Source: Oreohelix idahoensis
Lineage: Eukaryota; Mollusca; Gastropoda; Stylommatophora; Oreohelicidae
Reading direction: 5' to 3'
Assembly (NCBI GenBank): GCA_024509875.1
Contig: JAMPIV010021226.1
Coordinates: forward strand, 502,001 to 566,000
Length of the DNA stretch: 64,000 nt
Part shown: piece by piece, positions 10,801 through 22,031 of the stretch
Layout of the letters: each line of letters begins with the position of its first letter
How positions within the stretch are numbered: position 1 is the first letter of the stretch
The notes under the pieces: model-generated
The model's input: only the letters and a program-made list of their open reading frames with translations
Told to the model about the DNA's origin: nothing
The model's database searches: none
Translations under genes and position numbers: made by a program

Positions 10801-11088
10801 TTTTTTTTTTTTTTTTTTTTTTTTCCTTAACCAGCAGCACTTGGGCTTTCAGCCCTTCGGCCCAATGACATGTCATTGCGAGGCTGGGGAACCTGAGGAC
10901 TTTCCTTCCAACCCGGTCAGGAGCTTCGCTCCTTCCCATCCACAGAGGGTTTATCACAGGAGCCGTTCAGGCTATTCAGTCAAATTTCCGGCCGTAAACA
11001 TTTCTTCAAACGCCGACGCCCGGGTTTGAACCATGAACACCTGGTCGCCAGTACATCGCCGAAGCCATTACACCAGCGCGGCTCCCAA
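10801..11088 (-). mobile_element. Complete tRNA-derived SINE with poly(A) and target duplication
   Basis: The minus strand begins with a tRNA-like head holding a pol III A-box-like TGGTGTAATGG (11065-11075) and a B-box GGTTCAAACCC (11022-11032), about 33 nt apart. A 170-bp unrelated body follows (GGGCTGAAAGCCC near its end), then an A24 tail (T-run 10801-10824 on plus). CCATACTT lies on both sides (10793-10800 and 11089-11096), a perfect 8-bp target duplication. It sits inside an RTE-B LINE. I know no family name for it. Confidence 0.88.
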
Positions 11089-11091
11089 CCA

Positions 11092-11225
11092 TACTTGTTA
11101 TAATAGCCGATCTTCTCCATACTTGTAATAATAACCGATCTTCTCCCATACTTGTTATAATAGCCGATCATCTCCCATACTTGTTATAATAGCCGATCTT
11201 CTCCCATACTTGTTATAATAGCCGA
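11092..11225. repeat. 29-bp tandem expansion inside LINE RTE-B
   Basis: About five units of CCCATACTTGTTATAATAGC plus CGATCTTCT. The copy split by the LTR element (…CATGCTTG | TCGTGGTAGCTGATCTTCTCC) has the unit once, so the expansion is specific to this insertion. Confidence 0.85.
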
Positions 11226-11645
11226 ACTTCTCCCATTCTGCAGACATGGCCAAACCATCGTAGTTGGGACTGTTCTGCTTGGGTCTGCAGGGGCTGGGTT
11301 TTTAGGCCTTGACGCATAGTCTGGTTGCAGACCGTGCCTTTTCTTGTTACTTCAACGATATTCCTCAGATACCTCATTTCTGAGGTTTGGAGCTGGCTTT
11401 TGTGGGTTGTAGTCATTGCCCATGACTCGCATCCATACGTCAAGACTGAGACATAGGTGGAACGGTATACAGCCATTTTCGTCTTCTTGCCAATCTCTCT
11501 TTTTCTGAGGAATCCTCGCTCGATTTATGGCCTGAAAAAGTCTCCCAGCTGCTGCTTTTTGGGTAGCCAATTCTTCTTTGATGTCCCCCTTCCAGTCTAT
11601 GACAGCTCCTAGATATTTAAAGTGGTTATCTAACACAAGTTTTAA

Positions 11646-12144
11646 TACGTTGTTAAAACAGCTACTGATTAAATAAAGTAATCTAACATACGCTTGAATA
11701 TCTTGTTACAGGAACTCAGAGAGAGGAAAATGGGTGTACATTACATTTTTAAATCACGAATCCACATTTTTATGTTACCCGGTTCCAGTATCAAAATGCA
11801 GGAATGCGGTATATAACTACACAAATCCTTATCGATACCCAACCCCAAACAAGAAAAATCAAAACAAAAATAAAATCACTTAAACTGAAATCGGTGGAAC
11901 TAGTCAAGGAAAATGAATCTATCAGACAGATGAAGGCAATCTAGAAAGAAAACATTAATGATACAAGACCAAAGTATGAGCAACAAGACGATAGATGGAC
12001 AATAAAGGAATGAATCTCACAGACAAGAGAAGGAAAAGTTGTAAATAATTCAAAATAAAGAGGATATAGCCAAAGAAAAATACGTGACTTAAAGAAATAG
12101 CTGTCACGCTGCAACGCTCGCACAGGTTTAAAATAAACAGGTCA
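11646..12144. other. Unassigned AT-rich DNA
   Basis: No supported gene. Short minus-strand frames near 11941-12161 are low-complexity and unlike any family I know. Confidence 0.4.
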
Positions 12145-12400
12145 AGGTAGTCGCATAGCATAAACTAACGTAGGGGAGTGAAGTGTTAGAGACTTTCTGT
12201 ACTAGTTGCAGCTTTGTGAGTTCGGGTGATCAGCTCTCTTTCTCACTACCCTTGTTTTCCTTATCTCAAGAGCAGAGTCCAGTACTCATTTACAGCTGGG
12301 TAGATTGGAGTGTGACGCTAGCAGGGTTTCGATCTCTGAATGCAGTAACTCTACTGCCAGAGACAAGCGCTCTAACCGATAAGCCAATCGGACGTTCAAC
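12145..12400 (-). mobile_element. tRNA-derived SINE, family S1, best copy
   Basis: Read on the minus strand from about 12395: a tRNA-like 5' part with A-box TGGCTTATCGGTTAGAGCG and B-box-like GATCGAAACCC, then CACTCCAATCTACCCAGCTG, CTGATCACCCG, and a 3' end containing AACACTTCACTCCCCTACG. This is the most complete of five copies in the window. No clear tail or target duplication was found. Confidence 0.75.
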
Positions 12401-12689
12401 TCACAAGAACAAATAACAAACAACCAAACAAAAAGTTGGTACAGGGTGTAGTTTAGTTTGTAAATACAGCTATTTAGTTTTAGCTTAATGTGTTCATTCT
12501 TACTTATGTGCAGATGTACTTTCCGTTCTTGCTGAATGTGTTGCTGTCTAACATCCTACTATGCTTCAAATGATTTTGCATATATCCTCACGTGGGTTAT
12601 CTTGCCCTGAGCCTAGATCTTCTACTGTTAAATGTAAGTAACAGTGAAGCATTATTCAGAGGCGGAAGATGTCGTCATATGTCAAATCA

Positions 12690-12784
12690 AAGGATGGTAA
12701 ATGACTGGGCAGCAGTCTATCGAAGTATCAAGATTTCTTCATATCTCATACCATTCTGCTGATTGTAACTGTGACAACATTTCT
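12690..12784 (+). repeat. Isolated diverged satellite monomer
   Basis: GGATGGTAAATGACTGGGC, CAGTCTATCGAAGT and CTGCTGATTGTAACTGTG match the 118-bp satellite unit of 15454-17956 at roughly 80%. It stands alone 2.7 kb away and directly precedes a LINE 3' scrap. Confidence 0.75.
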
Positions 12785-12905
12785 TGATAGACAGGAACTA
12801 CCGTAGAGTGTAAGTGTGTCGCTGATAATATGACTGCTAAACCTCTGTATCAAAGATGCCTACCTTATGCGCAACAGAGAAATCACATATGGTCATCACT
12901 GTATC
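12785..12905 (+). mobile_element. I-group-like LINE scrap (Cys-His motif region)
   Basis: It aligns with 19390-19500: GGAACTACC...GAGTGTAAGTGTG...GATAATATGACTGCTAA...CAAAGATGCC...CAACAGAGA. It corresponds to the CNCGTDKMT...EH coding stretch after RNase H, with mutations replacing key codons. Confidence 0.65.
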
Positions 12906-12936
12906 GTGAGGTTATTATTGGCTCTAAGATCAGTAT

Positions 12937-13140
12937 CTTCTTCTTCTTCCATCCTTAGCCACCAACCGACAAAGCAGTCAGTGGCCAATACGCCTAGTGG
13001 CGTCTTAGGGCAACAACAAATTGATTTCTTTGCCGTTGTATCCCATCACGCCTAGTGGCGTCTTTAGGGCAACACCAAATTAATCCATTTGCCGTTGTTT
13101 CCGTAATCAAATTGACTAGCAAACAGGTGATCAGCCCGTT
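12937..13140 (-). mobile_element. RTE-A 3' end with internal duplication
   Basis: The inverted counterpart of 7700-7808. It starts with CTTCTTCTTCTTCC (the GAA tail), then CCACCGACC-type sequence and the CGCCTAGTGGCG hairpin. A block of about 55 bp containing the hairpin and GGCAACA...TTGCCGTTGT occurs twice in tandem, which the copy at 7.7 kb does not show. Confidence 0.8.
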
Positions 13141-13491
13141 GGCAAGATCAGTATAGTACTGACAATACACAAATAGAATTTCTGCAGGAAAATGGTGAAG
13201 TCCCAGTGTATGAGAGAACTACTGGTATCACAAATTAATTACGGCTGTGAATGATCTGATCTCGAAAAATTAGTAAAGTGCAGACAGTCATAAAATGCCA
13301 CCCCGCTGTGTAACTAACTGTGATATTAAAACAAGGAAACAGATTTCACTTAACAATTATAAAATTGACAAGTCGTTCAAATACAATTTCGTTATTATTT
13401 ATTAAGTATATACACTATCTACTCTTGTGCTGAAGGGTGGATGTTGAAACAATGGAATGCAATGGATTTGTACGTTTACATATGATTTACA

Positions 13492-13634
<143 letters not shown>

Positions 13635-13794
13635 CAAGTCTTCCAATTATAGGAACAAAATTATAGATATCAGCTGTGCTGTTAATTAATTATAGAAAAT
13701 TTATCAGCTGTGCTGTTAATCTTGTCTCTCACTACGCTAAATCACTTTTTCTTCCTTGACCGTTAATTGCTCACAATTGCCGACGGAAATGGTA

Positions 13795-13985
13795 CTAATG
13801 TGTACTCATCTCTTAGAACAGTTCTGTTCTTCCTAATTGGTTGCACACAACACCCGCTGATGATCGTTCCTTTAGCCCACCCAAGACTGAGGGGGACTAA
13901 GGATGTAGCTCCGGTACAATCACTGTGCTCCTGCAAAGTTCCAGGCAGCTGGATTGACTCGAACATACGACCTCAGGTTGGATGA
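13795..13985 (-). mobile_element. Putative tRNA-derived SINE fragment, family S2
   Basis: The minus strand begins CCAACCTGAGGTCGTATGTT then CGAGTC, resembling an anticodon-arm/T-arm stretch with a weak B box, followed by a GC-richer body (CAGCTGCCTGGAACTTTGCA, then GGAGCTACATCC). The A-box half is absent. Called from its tRNA-like look only; there is no second copy in the window. Confidence 0.4.
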
Positions 13986-14270
13986 CACGAATAAAACCTG
14001 TAACAATGAAAAATAGAGGCTAATTTCTGTCATCAAGCCCACCTATTTCTAGTGTATATGAGATGAGCGTGTCTCAGGTGTCTGCATGTAGGATGAATGA
14101 CAACATGGCTCAGTATGATTTAGCAATAGCGAGACAAGACAGGTGTCTACTTGCAAAACATTCTTTCTGATAACAATACATGAATACATCCAATAATTTG
14201 TACACCGTATGATACAACCGTTTCCTTCCACCTATAATATACCAGGCCATATCTGATAAGTGCTCTATTG
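13986..14270. other. Unassigned DNA
   Basis: No supported feature. Confidence 0.4.
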
Positions 14271-14284
14271 GCTGGTAAAATATA

Positions 14285-14830
14285 TCCTAACAATACTGTT
14301 GTAGTTATATGAGTCCTAACAAGGACTGTTTGGTTATATTTCGGGTTGGTTTTCTTCTTCAACAATCATACCAAGAAATACAATCCTTATACCTAATTCC
14401 CCAAGATATAATCAGTATACCTGATACATTCATAGTAAAACAAAATCTAAAGTTATATTAAATATATACAGGTGTAGGCTATTTTCTGCTGGTTTCCTTC
14501 TTCAACAGTCATACACAATCATTATGCATGATGCTATAAAATACAATCATTATACAGGATATAGTCATAGGTTATATTCAGGTTGGAGTTATATGAGTCC
14601 TAACAAGGACTGATAGGTTATATTTCAGGTTGGAGGTATATGAGCCCTAAAAAGGACTGATAGGTTATATTTTAGGTTGGTTATCGTCTTCAGCAATCAC
14701 ACCGGGAAATACAATCATTATACCTAATTCCCCTAGATACAATCAGTATACCTGATACATTCATAGTAAAACAAAATATATTAAATATATACAGGTGTAG
14801 ATAGTATAAATGACACATAAAAAATACAAT
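14285..14830 (+). repeat. Local direct duplication, about 190-bp unit
   Basis: GAGTCCTAACAAGGACTG, GGTTATATTTC, CCTAATTCCCC, AATCAGTATACCTGATACAT and AAATATATACAGGTGTAG occur in the same order at about 14300-14480 and 14595-14800. A short inner motif (CCTAAMAAGGACTGATAGGT) is itself repeated at 14590 and 14645. No coding content. Confidence 0.75.
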
Positions 14831-15324
14831 CATTATATATCTGATGTAGGCCTATTCTCCTGCCAGTTTATAGTAAGTTTACCTACCTCTAAGATTAATA
14901 CAAGCCAGATTGACTCGACTTTAGTGAAGCAAGTCTGCCCGTTCATGCAGCTAAGCATAAATCAGCCTTGACAGCTTTCTCTTTCCCAGTATGTCGGTCG
15001 AGCTGGCCTTCGTGTTTGTGTGTGTGTTTTTTTTATAAAACGCGCCCGTTTATATAGGTAGACGCAGGTAAATTTTACTGCTTAAGGAACACTTTTGATT
15101 GGTTCTCGACGGTTTCGTACATTCCGTGACCGAGTCCCGAAATACAGGGCTTATGCTTAATTTTATTCTGTCTGCCGCCATCTTTGGGAACAAGATGGCG
15201 TATACTTCGTGTAATTTATTCTGGCTCAGAGTCTGTTGAACGTGGATTGGCTGTGCATATCACACACGTTTTACGAGACCTAGTGTGTTAACAAAGAAGT
15301 GGGTTTACACACACGTTTTACGAC
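14831..15324. other. Unassigned DNA
   Basis: No gene. CACACACGTTTTACGA occurs twice, about 45 bp apart, near 15260 and 15310. Confidence 0.4.
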
Positions 15325-15453
15325 AATCACCTTTACCATTCCTGGAAAAAAACGCAATGGATATGCAAATACCTTCAAGCTCATCACTACTGTCTTTGAA
15401 AATATTCAAGTAGTCATATGTGAGTGTGTGAAGAAGACGATACCAGATTTGGT
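15325..15453 (+). mobile_element. I-group-like LINE 3' end abutting satellite
   Basis: TACCATTCCTGGAAAA, TTTGAAAATATTCAAGTAGT and GAGTGTGTGAAGAAGA match the LINE tail seen at 19500-19605. The tail runs directly into the first satellite unit (ATACCAGATTTGGTGATGG). Confidence 0.75.
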
Positions 15454-17956
15454 GATGGTAACTGACTGGGCAGCATTCTGTCGAGTTGCCAAGATTTCAT
15501 CATCTCATACCAGATCTGCTGATGGTAACTGTGTCAAGCTTTCAACCTATCTTAATGCAGATTTGGTGATGGTAATTCACTCGGCAGCCGTCTATCGAAG
15601 TGTTAAGATTTCATCACATTTTTCATACCAGATCTGCTGATGGTAACTGTGTCAAGCTTTCAACCTATCTTAATGCAGATTTGCTGATGGTAATTCACTC
15701 GGCAGCCGTCTATCGAAGTGTTAAGATTTCATCACATTTTTCATACCAGATCTGCTGATGGTAACTGTGTCAAGCTTTCAACCTATCTTAATGCAGATTT
15801 GCTGATGGTAATTCACTCGGCAGCCGTCTATCGAAGTGTTAAGATTTCATCACATTTTTCATACCAGATCTGCTGATGGTAACTGTGTCAAGCTTTCAAC
15901 CTATCTTAATGCAGATTTGCTGATGGTAATTCACTCGGCAGCCGTCTATCGAAGTGTTAAGATTTCATCACATTTTTCATACCAGATCTGCTGATGGTAA
16001 CTGTGTCAAGCTTTCAACCTATCTTAATGCAGATTTGCTGATGGTAATTCACTCGGCAGCCGTCTATCGAAGTGTTAAGATTTCATCACATTTTTCATAC
16101 CAGATCTGCTGATGGTAACTGTGTCAAGCTTTCAACCTATCTTAATGCAGATTTGCTGATGGTAATTCACTCGGCAGCCGTCTTTCGAAGTGTTAAGATT
16201 TCATCACATTTTTCATACCAGATCTGCTGATGGTAACTGTGTCAAGCTTTCAACCTATCTTAATGCAGATTTGCTGATGGTAATTCACTCGGCAGCCGTC
16301 TATCGAAGTGTTAAGATTTCATCACATTTTTCATACCAGATCTGCTGATGGTAACTGTGTCAAGCTTTCAACCTATCTTAATGCAGATTTGCTGATGGTA
16401 ATTCACTCGGCAGCCGTCTATCGAAGTGTTAAGATTTCATCACATTTTTCATACCAGATCTGCTGATGGTAACTGTGTCAAGCTTTCAACCTATCTTAAT
16501 GCAGATTTGCTGATGGTAATTCACTCGGCAGCCGTCTATCGAAGTGTTAAGATTTCATCACATTTTTCATACCAGATCTGCTGATGGTAACTGTGTCAAG
16601 CTTTCAACCTATCTTAATGCAGATTTGCTGATGGTAATTCACTCGGCAGCCGTCTATCGAAGTGTTAAGATTTCATCACATTTTTCATACCAGATCTGCT
16701 GATGGTAACTGTGTCAAGCTTTCAACCTATCTTAATGCAGATTTGCTGATGGTAATTCACTCGGCAGCCGTCTATCGAAGTGTTAAGATTTCATCACATT
16801 TTTCATACCAGATCTGCTGATGGTAACTGTGTCAAGCTTTCAACCTATCTTAATGCAGATTTGGTGATGGTAATTCACTCGGCAGCCGTCTATCGAAGTG
16901 TTAAGATTTCATCACATTTTTCATACCAGATTTGCTGATGGTAATTCACTCGGCAGCCGTCTATCGAAGTGTTAAGATTTCATCACATTTTTCATACCAG
17001 ATTTGCTGATGGTAATTCACTCGGCAGCCGTCTATCGAAGTGTTAAGATTTCATCACATTTTTCATACCAGATTTGCTGATGGTAATTCACTCGGCAGCC
17101 GTCTATCGAAGTGTTAAGATTTCATCACATTTTTCATACCAGATCTGCTGATGGTAACTGTGTCAAGCTTTCAACCTATCTTAATGCAGATTTGCTGATG
17201 GTAATTCACTCGGCAGCCGTCTATCGAAGTGTTAAGATTTCATCACATTTTTCATACCAGATCTGCTGATGGTAACTGTGTCAAGCTTTCAACCTATCTT
17301 AATGCAGATTTGGTGATGGTAATTCACTCGGCAGCCGTCTATCGAAGTGTTAAGATTTCATCACATTTTTCATACCAGATTTGCTGATGGTAATTCACTC
17401 GGCAGCCGTCTATCGAAGTGTTAAGATTTCATCACATTTTTCATACCAGATTTGCTGATGGTAATTCACTCGACAGCCGTCTATCGAAGTGTTAAGATTT
17501 CATCACATTTTTCATACCAGATTTGCTGATGGTAATTCACTCGGCAGCCGTCTATCGAAGTGTTAAGATTTCATCACATTTTTTCATACCAGATTTGCTG
17601 ATGGTAATTCACTCGGCAGCCGTCTATCGAAGTGTTAAGATTTCATCACATTTTTCATACCAGATTTGCTGATGGTAATTCACTCGGCAGCCGTCTATCG
17701 AAGTGTTAAGATTTCATCACATTTTTCATACCAGATTTGCTGATGGTAATTCACTCGGCAGCCGTCTATCGAAGTGTTAAGATTTCATCACATTTTTCAT
17801 ACCAGATTTGCTGATGGTAATTCACTCGGCAGCCGTCTATCCAAGTGTTAAGATTTCATCACATTTTTCATACCAGATTTGCTGATGGTAATTCACTCGG
17901 CAGCCGTCTATCGAAGTGTTAAGATTTCATCACATTTTTCATACCAGATCTGCTGG
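15454..17956 (+). repeat. 118-bp / 71-bp satellite array
   Basis: This is a 2.5-kb tandem array. The left two thirds is a 118-bp unit made of a 71-bp module (starting TTGCTGATGGTAATTCACTC) and a 47-bp module (CTGCTGATGGTAACTGTGTC...TTAATGCAGAT). The two modules share a CTGATGGTAA-type start. From about 16930 the array is mainly the 71-bp module alone, with two 118-bp units interspersed near 17140-17310. Units are almost identical, implying recent amplification. Each 118-bp unit carries one AGATCT and one AAGCTT site. The leftmost units are the most diverged, the usual edge effect. Confidence 0.97.
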
Positions 17957-18113
17957 ATTTTTATTTTTTATTAAGGTTTACTACTTTTCTTTGTAGCACG
18001 TCCATTCAACCATCTACCATATACACACGATCTGGTAACTGTGTCAAGATGTCTTCACATCTCATACCTGATATGCTGATATGGGGATGACAGCAATTTT
18101 CTCACAGTCGTCT

Positions 18114-18129
18114 CTCTTCCCCCCTCCCT

Positions 18130-18177
<48 letters not shown>

Positions 18178-18190
18178 CTTTCTTTCTTTC
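18114..18190. repeat. (CT)n / pyrimidine tract
   Basis: CCCTCC blocks lead into an uninterrupted CT run to about 18172, then CTTT repeats. Confidence 0.95.
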
Positions 18191-18439
18191 ATGTGGTAAT
18201 TGTCCTGTCACGTGTTATCTTTAGCGATTGCTGACATTGGTAGCACACAGATGATAAAAACAAGCTATTTATCAACATGAATATCAATAGGGACTGATCG
18301 TCTACTTATATTTTTCGCATTGTATGCTCATTATCAAATTAGTGCAAACCGTTACAAGCCTTCTATACTATACATACAGTAATGCAGTCATGTACATGGC
18401 CGTATAAGCTGAACGTGTTTGTGCACCCTCACCGTATAT

Positions 18440-18690
18440 AAAAGGTAGTCCCATAGCAGATACTGCCATAAGGTAGTGAAGCGTTAGAGACTACTATACT
18501 AGGTCCAGCTTTATGAAGTGGAGTAACCAGTTTTCTTCATCGCTGCCGTGTCTTTTCTTAATTCAAGAAGAGAGTCAGGTACCCATTTACAGCGAGGTAG
18601 ACTGGAATGTAAAGTATTTCAGCCGGAACACGATAACTTTTTTGAGAGGCTAGAGTTCTGACCATTCTGCTAATTGGGCGCTCAACGCAC
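18440..18690 (-). mobile_element. SINE family S1, diverged copy
   Basis: Shares GTGAAGCGTTAGAGAC, ATTTACAGCGAGGTAGACTG and the tRNA-like end near 18660-18690 with the copy at 12145-12400. The B-box region is degraded. Confidence 0.65.
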
Positions 18691-18789
18691 GGACATGACA
18701 CTTAATATTGGCCAACACAAGATAAAAAAGTTAGTTGCTTATCCTTTACAGGACGTGGCAATCAACCCCAGCTTTTATTGGCTGTTTAT

Positions 18790-18980
18790 GATTTTTCTAG
18801 GCAATTTTTTTCATTCAGTAGTTTGCCAATGCTTTCTGAACGGTACGGCGCTTATACCATTGTTAAAAATCCACACAAAGCGATCTGCTACCAAACCGCC
18901 TGCAGCAGGTTTCGAACCTGGTATATCTGGATTACGAAACTGCGTTCATATCCATTAGGCCACAGACGCCGCAACACAAG
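18790..18980 (-). mobile_element. tRNA-Arg-like SINE or tRNA pseudogene
   Basis: On the minus strand, GCGGCGTCTGTGGCCTAATG begins a tRNA-like block with A-box TGGCCTAATGG (18952-18962) and B-box GGTTCGAAACC (18908-18918). GTGGCCTAATGGATA is typical of eukaryotic tRNA-Arg genes. The anticodon arm does not fold convincingly and the 3' acceptor strand does not pair, so it is not a functional tRNA gene. The left boundary is arbitrary. Confidence 0.6.
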
Positions 18981-19179
18981 ATAGTTAGACAAATTAAACA
19001 AGCTCGCAGAATTCTTATATATCGTTGTCTGTATGAAGTTTTATAAGAAGCAGGTACAGAAACAGGCCCAGTTGAAATAGGAGAAGGGCCGCCGGTATGG
19101 AGGCTGTAAAGAGGCAGCCCCTCCATCACGCAAAGGCACAACAGGCCAATCACCCCGTTTGCCTTAAAACATGATTACA

Positions 19180-19283
19180 CGAAACGGAAGAGAGAAACAG
19201 CCGATAGGATAGTTTGGCGCTCTCTCTGCCAAACCTCTACACCTCACGGCAGAAGAGGAACGATTAAGTAAGTAAGATACAGA
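19180..19283 (+). mobile_element. RTE-B LINE 3' end with TAAG tail
   Basis: GATAGGATAGTTTGGCGCTC, CCTCTACACCTCACGGCAGA and GAGGAACGATTAAGTAAGTA match, inverted, the end at 21815-21920. The short TAAG repeat marks the 3' terminus. Confidence 0.82.
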
Positions 19284-19309
19284 AACAAAGATTCAGATTA
19301 CCAGCTAAG

Positions 19310-19605
19310 CAGAAAATAACAAGTTGTAAGCTTCAGACTTCGCACTGGCAACAGCAGATTGGGATACCATCTATATAACAAGCTAAAGATAGGAATTACC
19401 AATGAGTGTAACTGTGGCACCGATAAAATGACTACTGAACATCGGCTTCAAAGATGCCCAACATATGAGGAACAGAGAGCACATGTGGCCATCACCAGTA
19501 CCATTCCTGGAAAACCTCTATGGAGATACACAAAGCCTTAAGCTGACCACTGCTATCTTTGAAAATATTCAGGTAGTCACCTGAGAGTGTACGATGAAGA
19601 TGTGA
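19310..19605 (+). mobile_element. I-group-like LINE 3' fragment, longest scrap
   Basis: The translation keeps FRLRTGNSRLGYHLYNKLKI and CNCGTDKMTTEHRLQRCP, directly comparable with the C-terminus of the frame ending at 2705. A stop follows GKPLWRYTKP where the intact frame continues. It ends with GAGAGTGTACGATGAAGATG near 19600. Confidence 0.85.
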
Positions 19606-20130
19606 TGTTTGAACAGAAGACAAAGTTTCGCCGGACAGTTTATCGTATTTTCTTGTTCATCTGTAAATATACTATTACCGTTTGTTAATGTTCATTCATT
19701 CATTCTGTTTGCTCTATGTGGCACTTGGTGCAACCTCTTCAGCTTTCAGCATGCAGGAAGAGTTCACAAATTATTAATGTACTCTTGCAACTCCTACAAC
19801 TACAATGGGAGTTTGTACATCTTACCATTCATCTATTTTCCTAAAAGAATATTGCAGGTTCTATGATAACATTGCTAAAATCAGTTATTATAGCCGAGTG
19901 TAGATAAGAAAATCGATGCGTTAAGAGACATTTTGAGGAAACTGAGGACTGTACTGATAAGACACGTGATAAATGAGAGGCGTACATGATCCTGTGGTAC
20001 TCACCGAGACACGCTGCCGTCTGGCGTGTTTGGAGACAAAGAGATTTGCTTAATGGGGTAGGAGAGATGTGCAGATGGTCGTGATGTCGAAAAAGATTAG
20101 AATGAGAAGGAAAAAAATGTGTAGAGAAAA
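19606..20130. other. Unassigned DNA
   Basis: An 85-codon plus frame (19609-19866) has no recognisable family. Confidence 0.4.
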
Positions 20131-21600
20131 TAACTATTGATCTACCATTAGTAAAATGTATAGTAGAACTAGTGATCTATTATTAGTAAAATATGTAGAA
20201 GAACTAATGATGTATTATTAGTAAAATGTATAGAAGAATTAATGATTTATTATTAGTGAAATGTGTAGAAGAACTAATGATTTATTTTTTATTAAAATGT
20301 GCTGACGAACTAATGATTTATTATTAGTAAAATATGTAGAAGAACTAATGATTTATTATTAATAAAATGTGAAGAAGAACTAATGATTTATTATTAGTAA
20401 AATGTATAGAAGAACTAATGATTTATTATCAGTAAAATGTGTAGAAGAAATAGTGATCTATTATTAGTAAAATATGTAGAAGAACTAATGATTTATTATT
20501 AGTAAAATGTGTAGAAAAACTAATAAACTATTATTAGTAAAATGTGTAGAGAAATTAATAATTTAATCTCAGAAAATGTGTGGAAGAACTAATGACTTAT
20601 TATTAGTAAAATGTGTAGAATGACTAATTATTATTAAGAAAATGTGTAAAGGATTAGAAGAACTAATGATATAGTATTAGTAACATGTGTAGAACTAATG
20701 ATATAGTATTAGTAAAGTGTGTAGAACTACTGATATAGTATTAGTAAAATGTGTAGAACTAATGATTTAGTATTTAAAAAATGTATAGAAGAACTAATTA
20801 TTATTAAGACAATGTGTAAAGGATTAGAAGAACTAATTATATAGTATTATTAACATGTGTAGAACTAATGATACAGTATTAGTAAAGTGTGTAGAACTAA
20901 TGATATAGTATTAGTAAAATGAGTAGAACTAATGATTTAGTATTAGTAAAATGTTTAGAAATAATGATATAGCATTAGTAAAATGTGTAGAAGAACTAAT
21001 GTTTTATTATTAGTAAAATGTGTAGAAGAACTAATGGTTTATTATTAGTAAAAAAAGTGTAAAAGAACTAATGATTTATTATTAGTAACATATGTAGAAG
21101 AACTATTGAACTATAACTAGTTCAATATTCGTAAAATGTGTAGAAGAACTAATTGTCTATTATTAGTAAAATGTGTAGAGAAATTAATTATTTAATATCA
21201 GTAAAATCTGTAGAAGAACTAATGATTTATTATCAGTAAAATATGTAGAAGAACTAATGATTTATTATTAGTAAAAAGTGTAGAAGAACTAGTGATTTAT
21301 TATTAGTAACATATGTAGAAGAACCATTACTATAACTAGTTCAATATTCGTAAAACGTGTAGAAGAACTAATGATTTATTATTAAGAAAATGTGTAGAAG
21401 AACTACTGATTTATTATTAAGAAAATGTGTAGAAGAACCAATGATCTATTATTAGTAAACTGTGTAGAAGGACTAATGATCTGTTATTAGTAAAATATAT
21501 AGAGACATTAATTATTTAATATCAGTTAAATATGTAAATGAACTTATGATCTATTATAAGTAAAATTTTTGGAAGAACTAATGAATAAATATTCATTAAA
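20130..21600 (+). repeat. 35-bp AT-rich minisatellite
   Basis: About 40 degenerate units of GAACTAATGATTTATTATTA plus GTAAAATGTGTAGAA. Within 20640-20960 shortened units lacking GAAGAA form a second-order block that is itself duplicated (GTAAAGGATTAGAAGAACTA near 20645 and 20815). Confidence 0.95.
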
Positions 21601-21814
21601 TACCTAGGTTGAACTGAGCACTGCTCGCCAATACAAGGCAAAACTACATAGATAAAAACTTCTGACACAGTGCCAAAGACTTCTCTCAATCTACCATTGT
21701 GAAGTTACTTTTTCAACCATCATATTATGGCCCACGTCTTCTCCCTTTCTCCTAATACAAATTTGAACATAGAGTGGCAAAGTAGTTAGAGTGTTTGGTT
21801 CTCGAAGCAAAGCT

Positions 21815-22031
21815 TACTTACTTACTTACTTACTTACTTAGTCGTTCCTCTTCTACCGTGAGGTGTAGAGATTTGGAAGAGAGAACGCCATACTATCCTA
21901 TCAGGTGTCTTCCTCCTGGCCTGGTTCCAAGCTAGTCCTCGGTCTTTCAAAGATTGTGTAATGTTGTCCTCCCAGCGGACTCTGGGTCGTCCTGGAGGTC
22001 TGGATCCCTGGCTCTTAGTTTCCCATGCTTG
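21815..22031 (-). mobile_element. RTE-B LINE 3' part, left of LTR element
   Basis: The minus translation SRPPGRPRVRWEDNI...RRKTPDRIVWRS is the RTE C-terminal signature. The tail is (TAAG)n, seen as ACTTACTTACTT at 21815. The LINE is interrupted at 22031/30888 by the LTR element and resumes to about 30955. Confidence 0.85.
22027..22031 (+). repeat. Target-site duplication GCTTG (left)
   Basis: Matches 30888-30892. Joining the flanks across one copy recreates the RTE-B sequence (…CATGCTTG followed by TCG…CTGATCTTCTCC), so the insertion site is confirmed by homology. Confidence 0.9.

Larger units (their letters stand above)
10600..11645 (-). mobile_element. RTE-like LINE (family RTE-B, TAAG tail), with SINE inside
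   Basis: This is a 5'-truncated LINE read right to left. Minus-strand pieces are DNHFKYLGAVIDWKG (about 11630-11590), SYVSVLTYGCESWAMTT-like and QLRWFGHVCRMGE (11476-11213), then the C-terminal GRP-rich part near 10760. The 3' end is a TAAG-type tail at about 10600. The family recurs at 19180-19283, 21815-22031 plus 30888-30955, and 50396-50815. A SINE (10801-11088) and a 29-bp tandem expansion (11092-11225) lie within it. Several frameshifts are evident. Confidence 0.82.

Noticed and set aside
15454..17956. CRISPR array
   Set aside because: Units are contiguous with no unique spacers, in a eukaryotic context; it is a satellite.
18901..18973. Functional tRNA-Arg gene
   Set aside because: A and B boxes are good but the acceptor stem does not pair and the anticodon arm is not credible.
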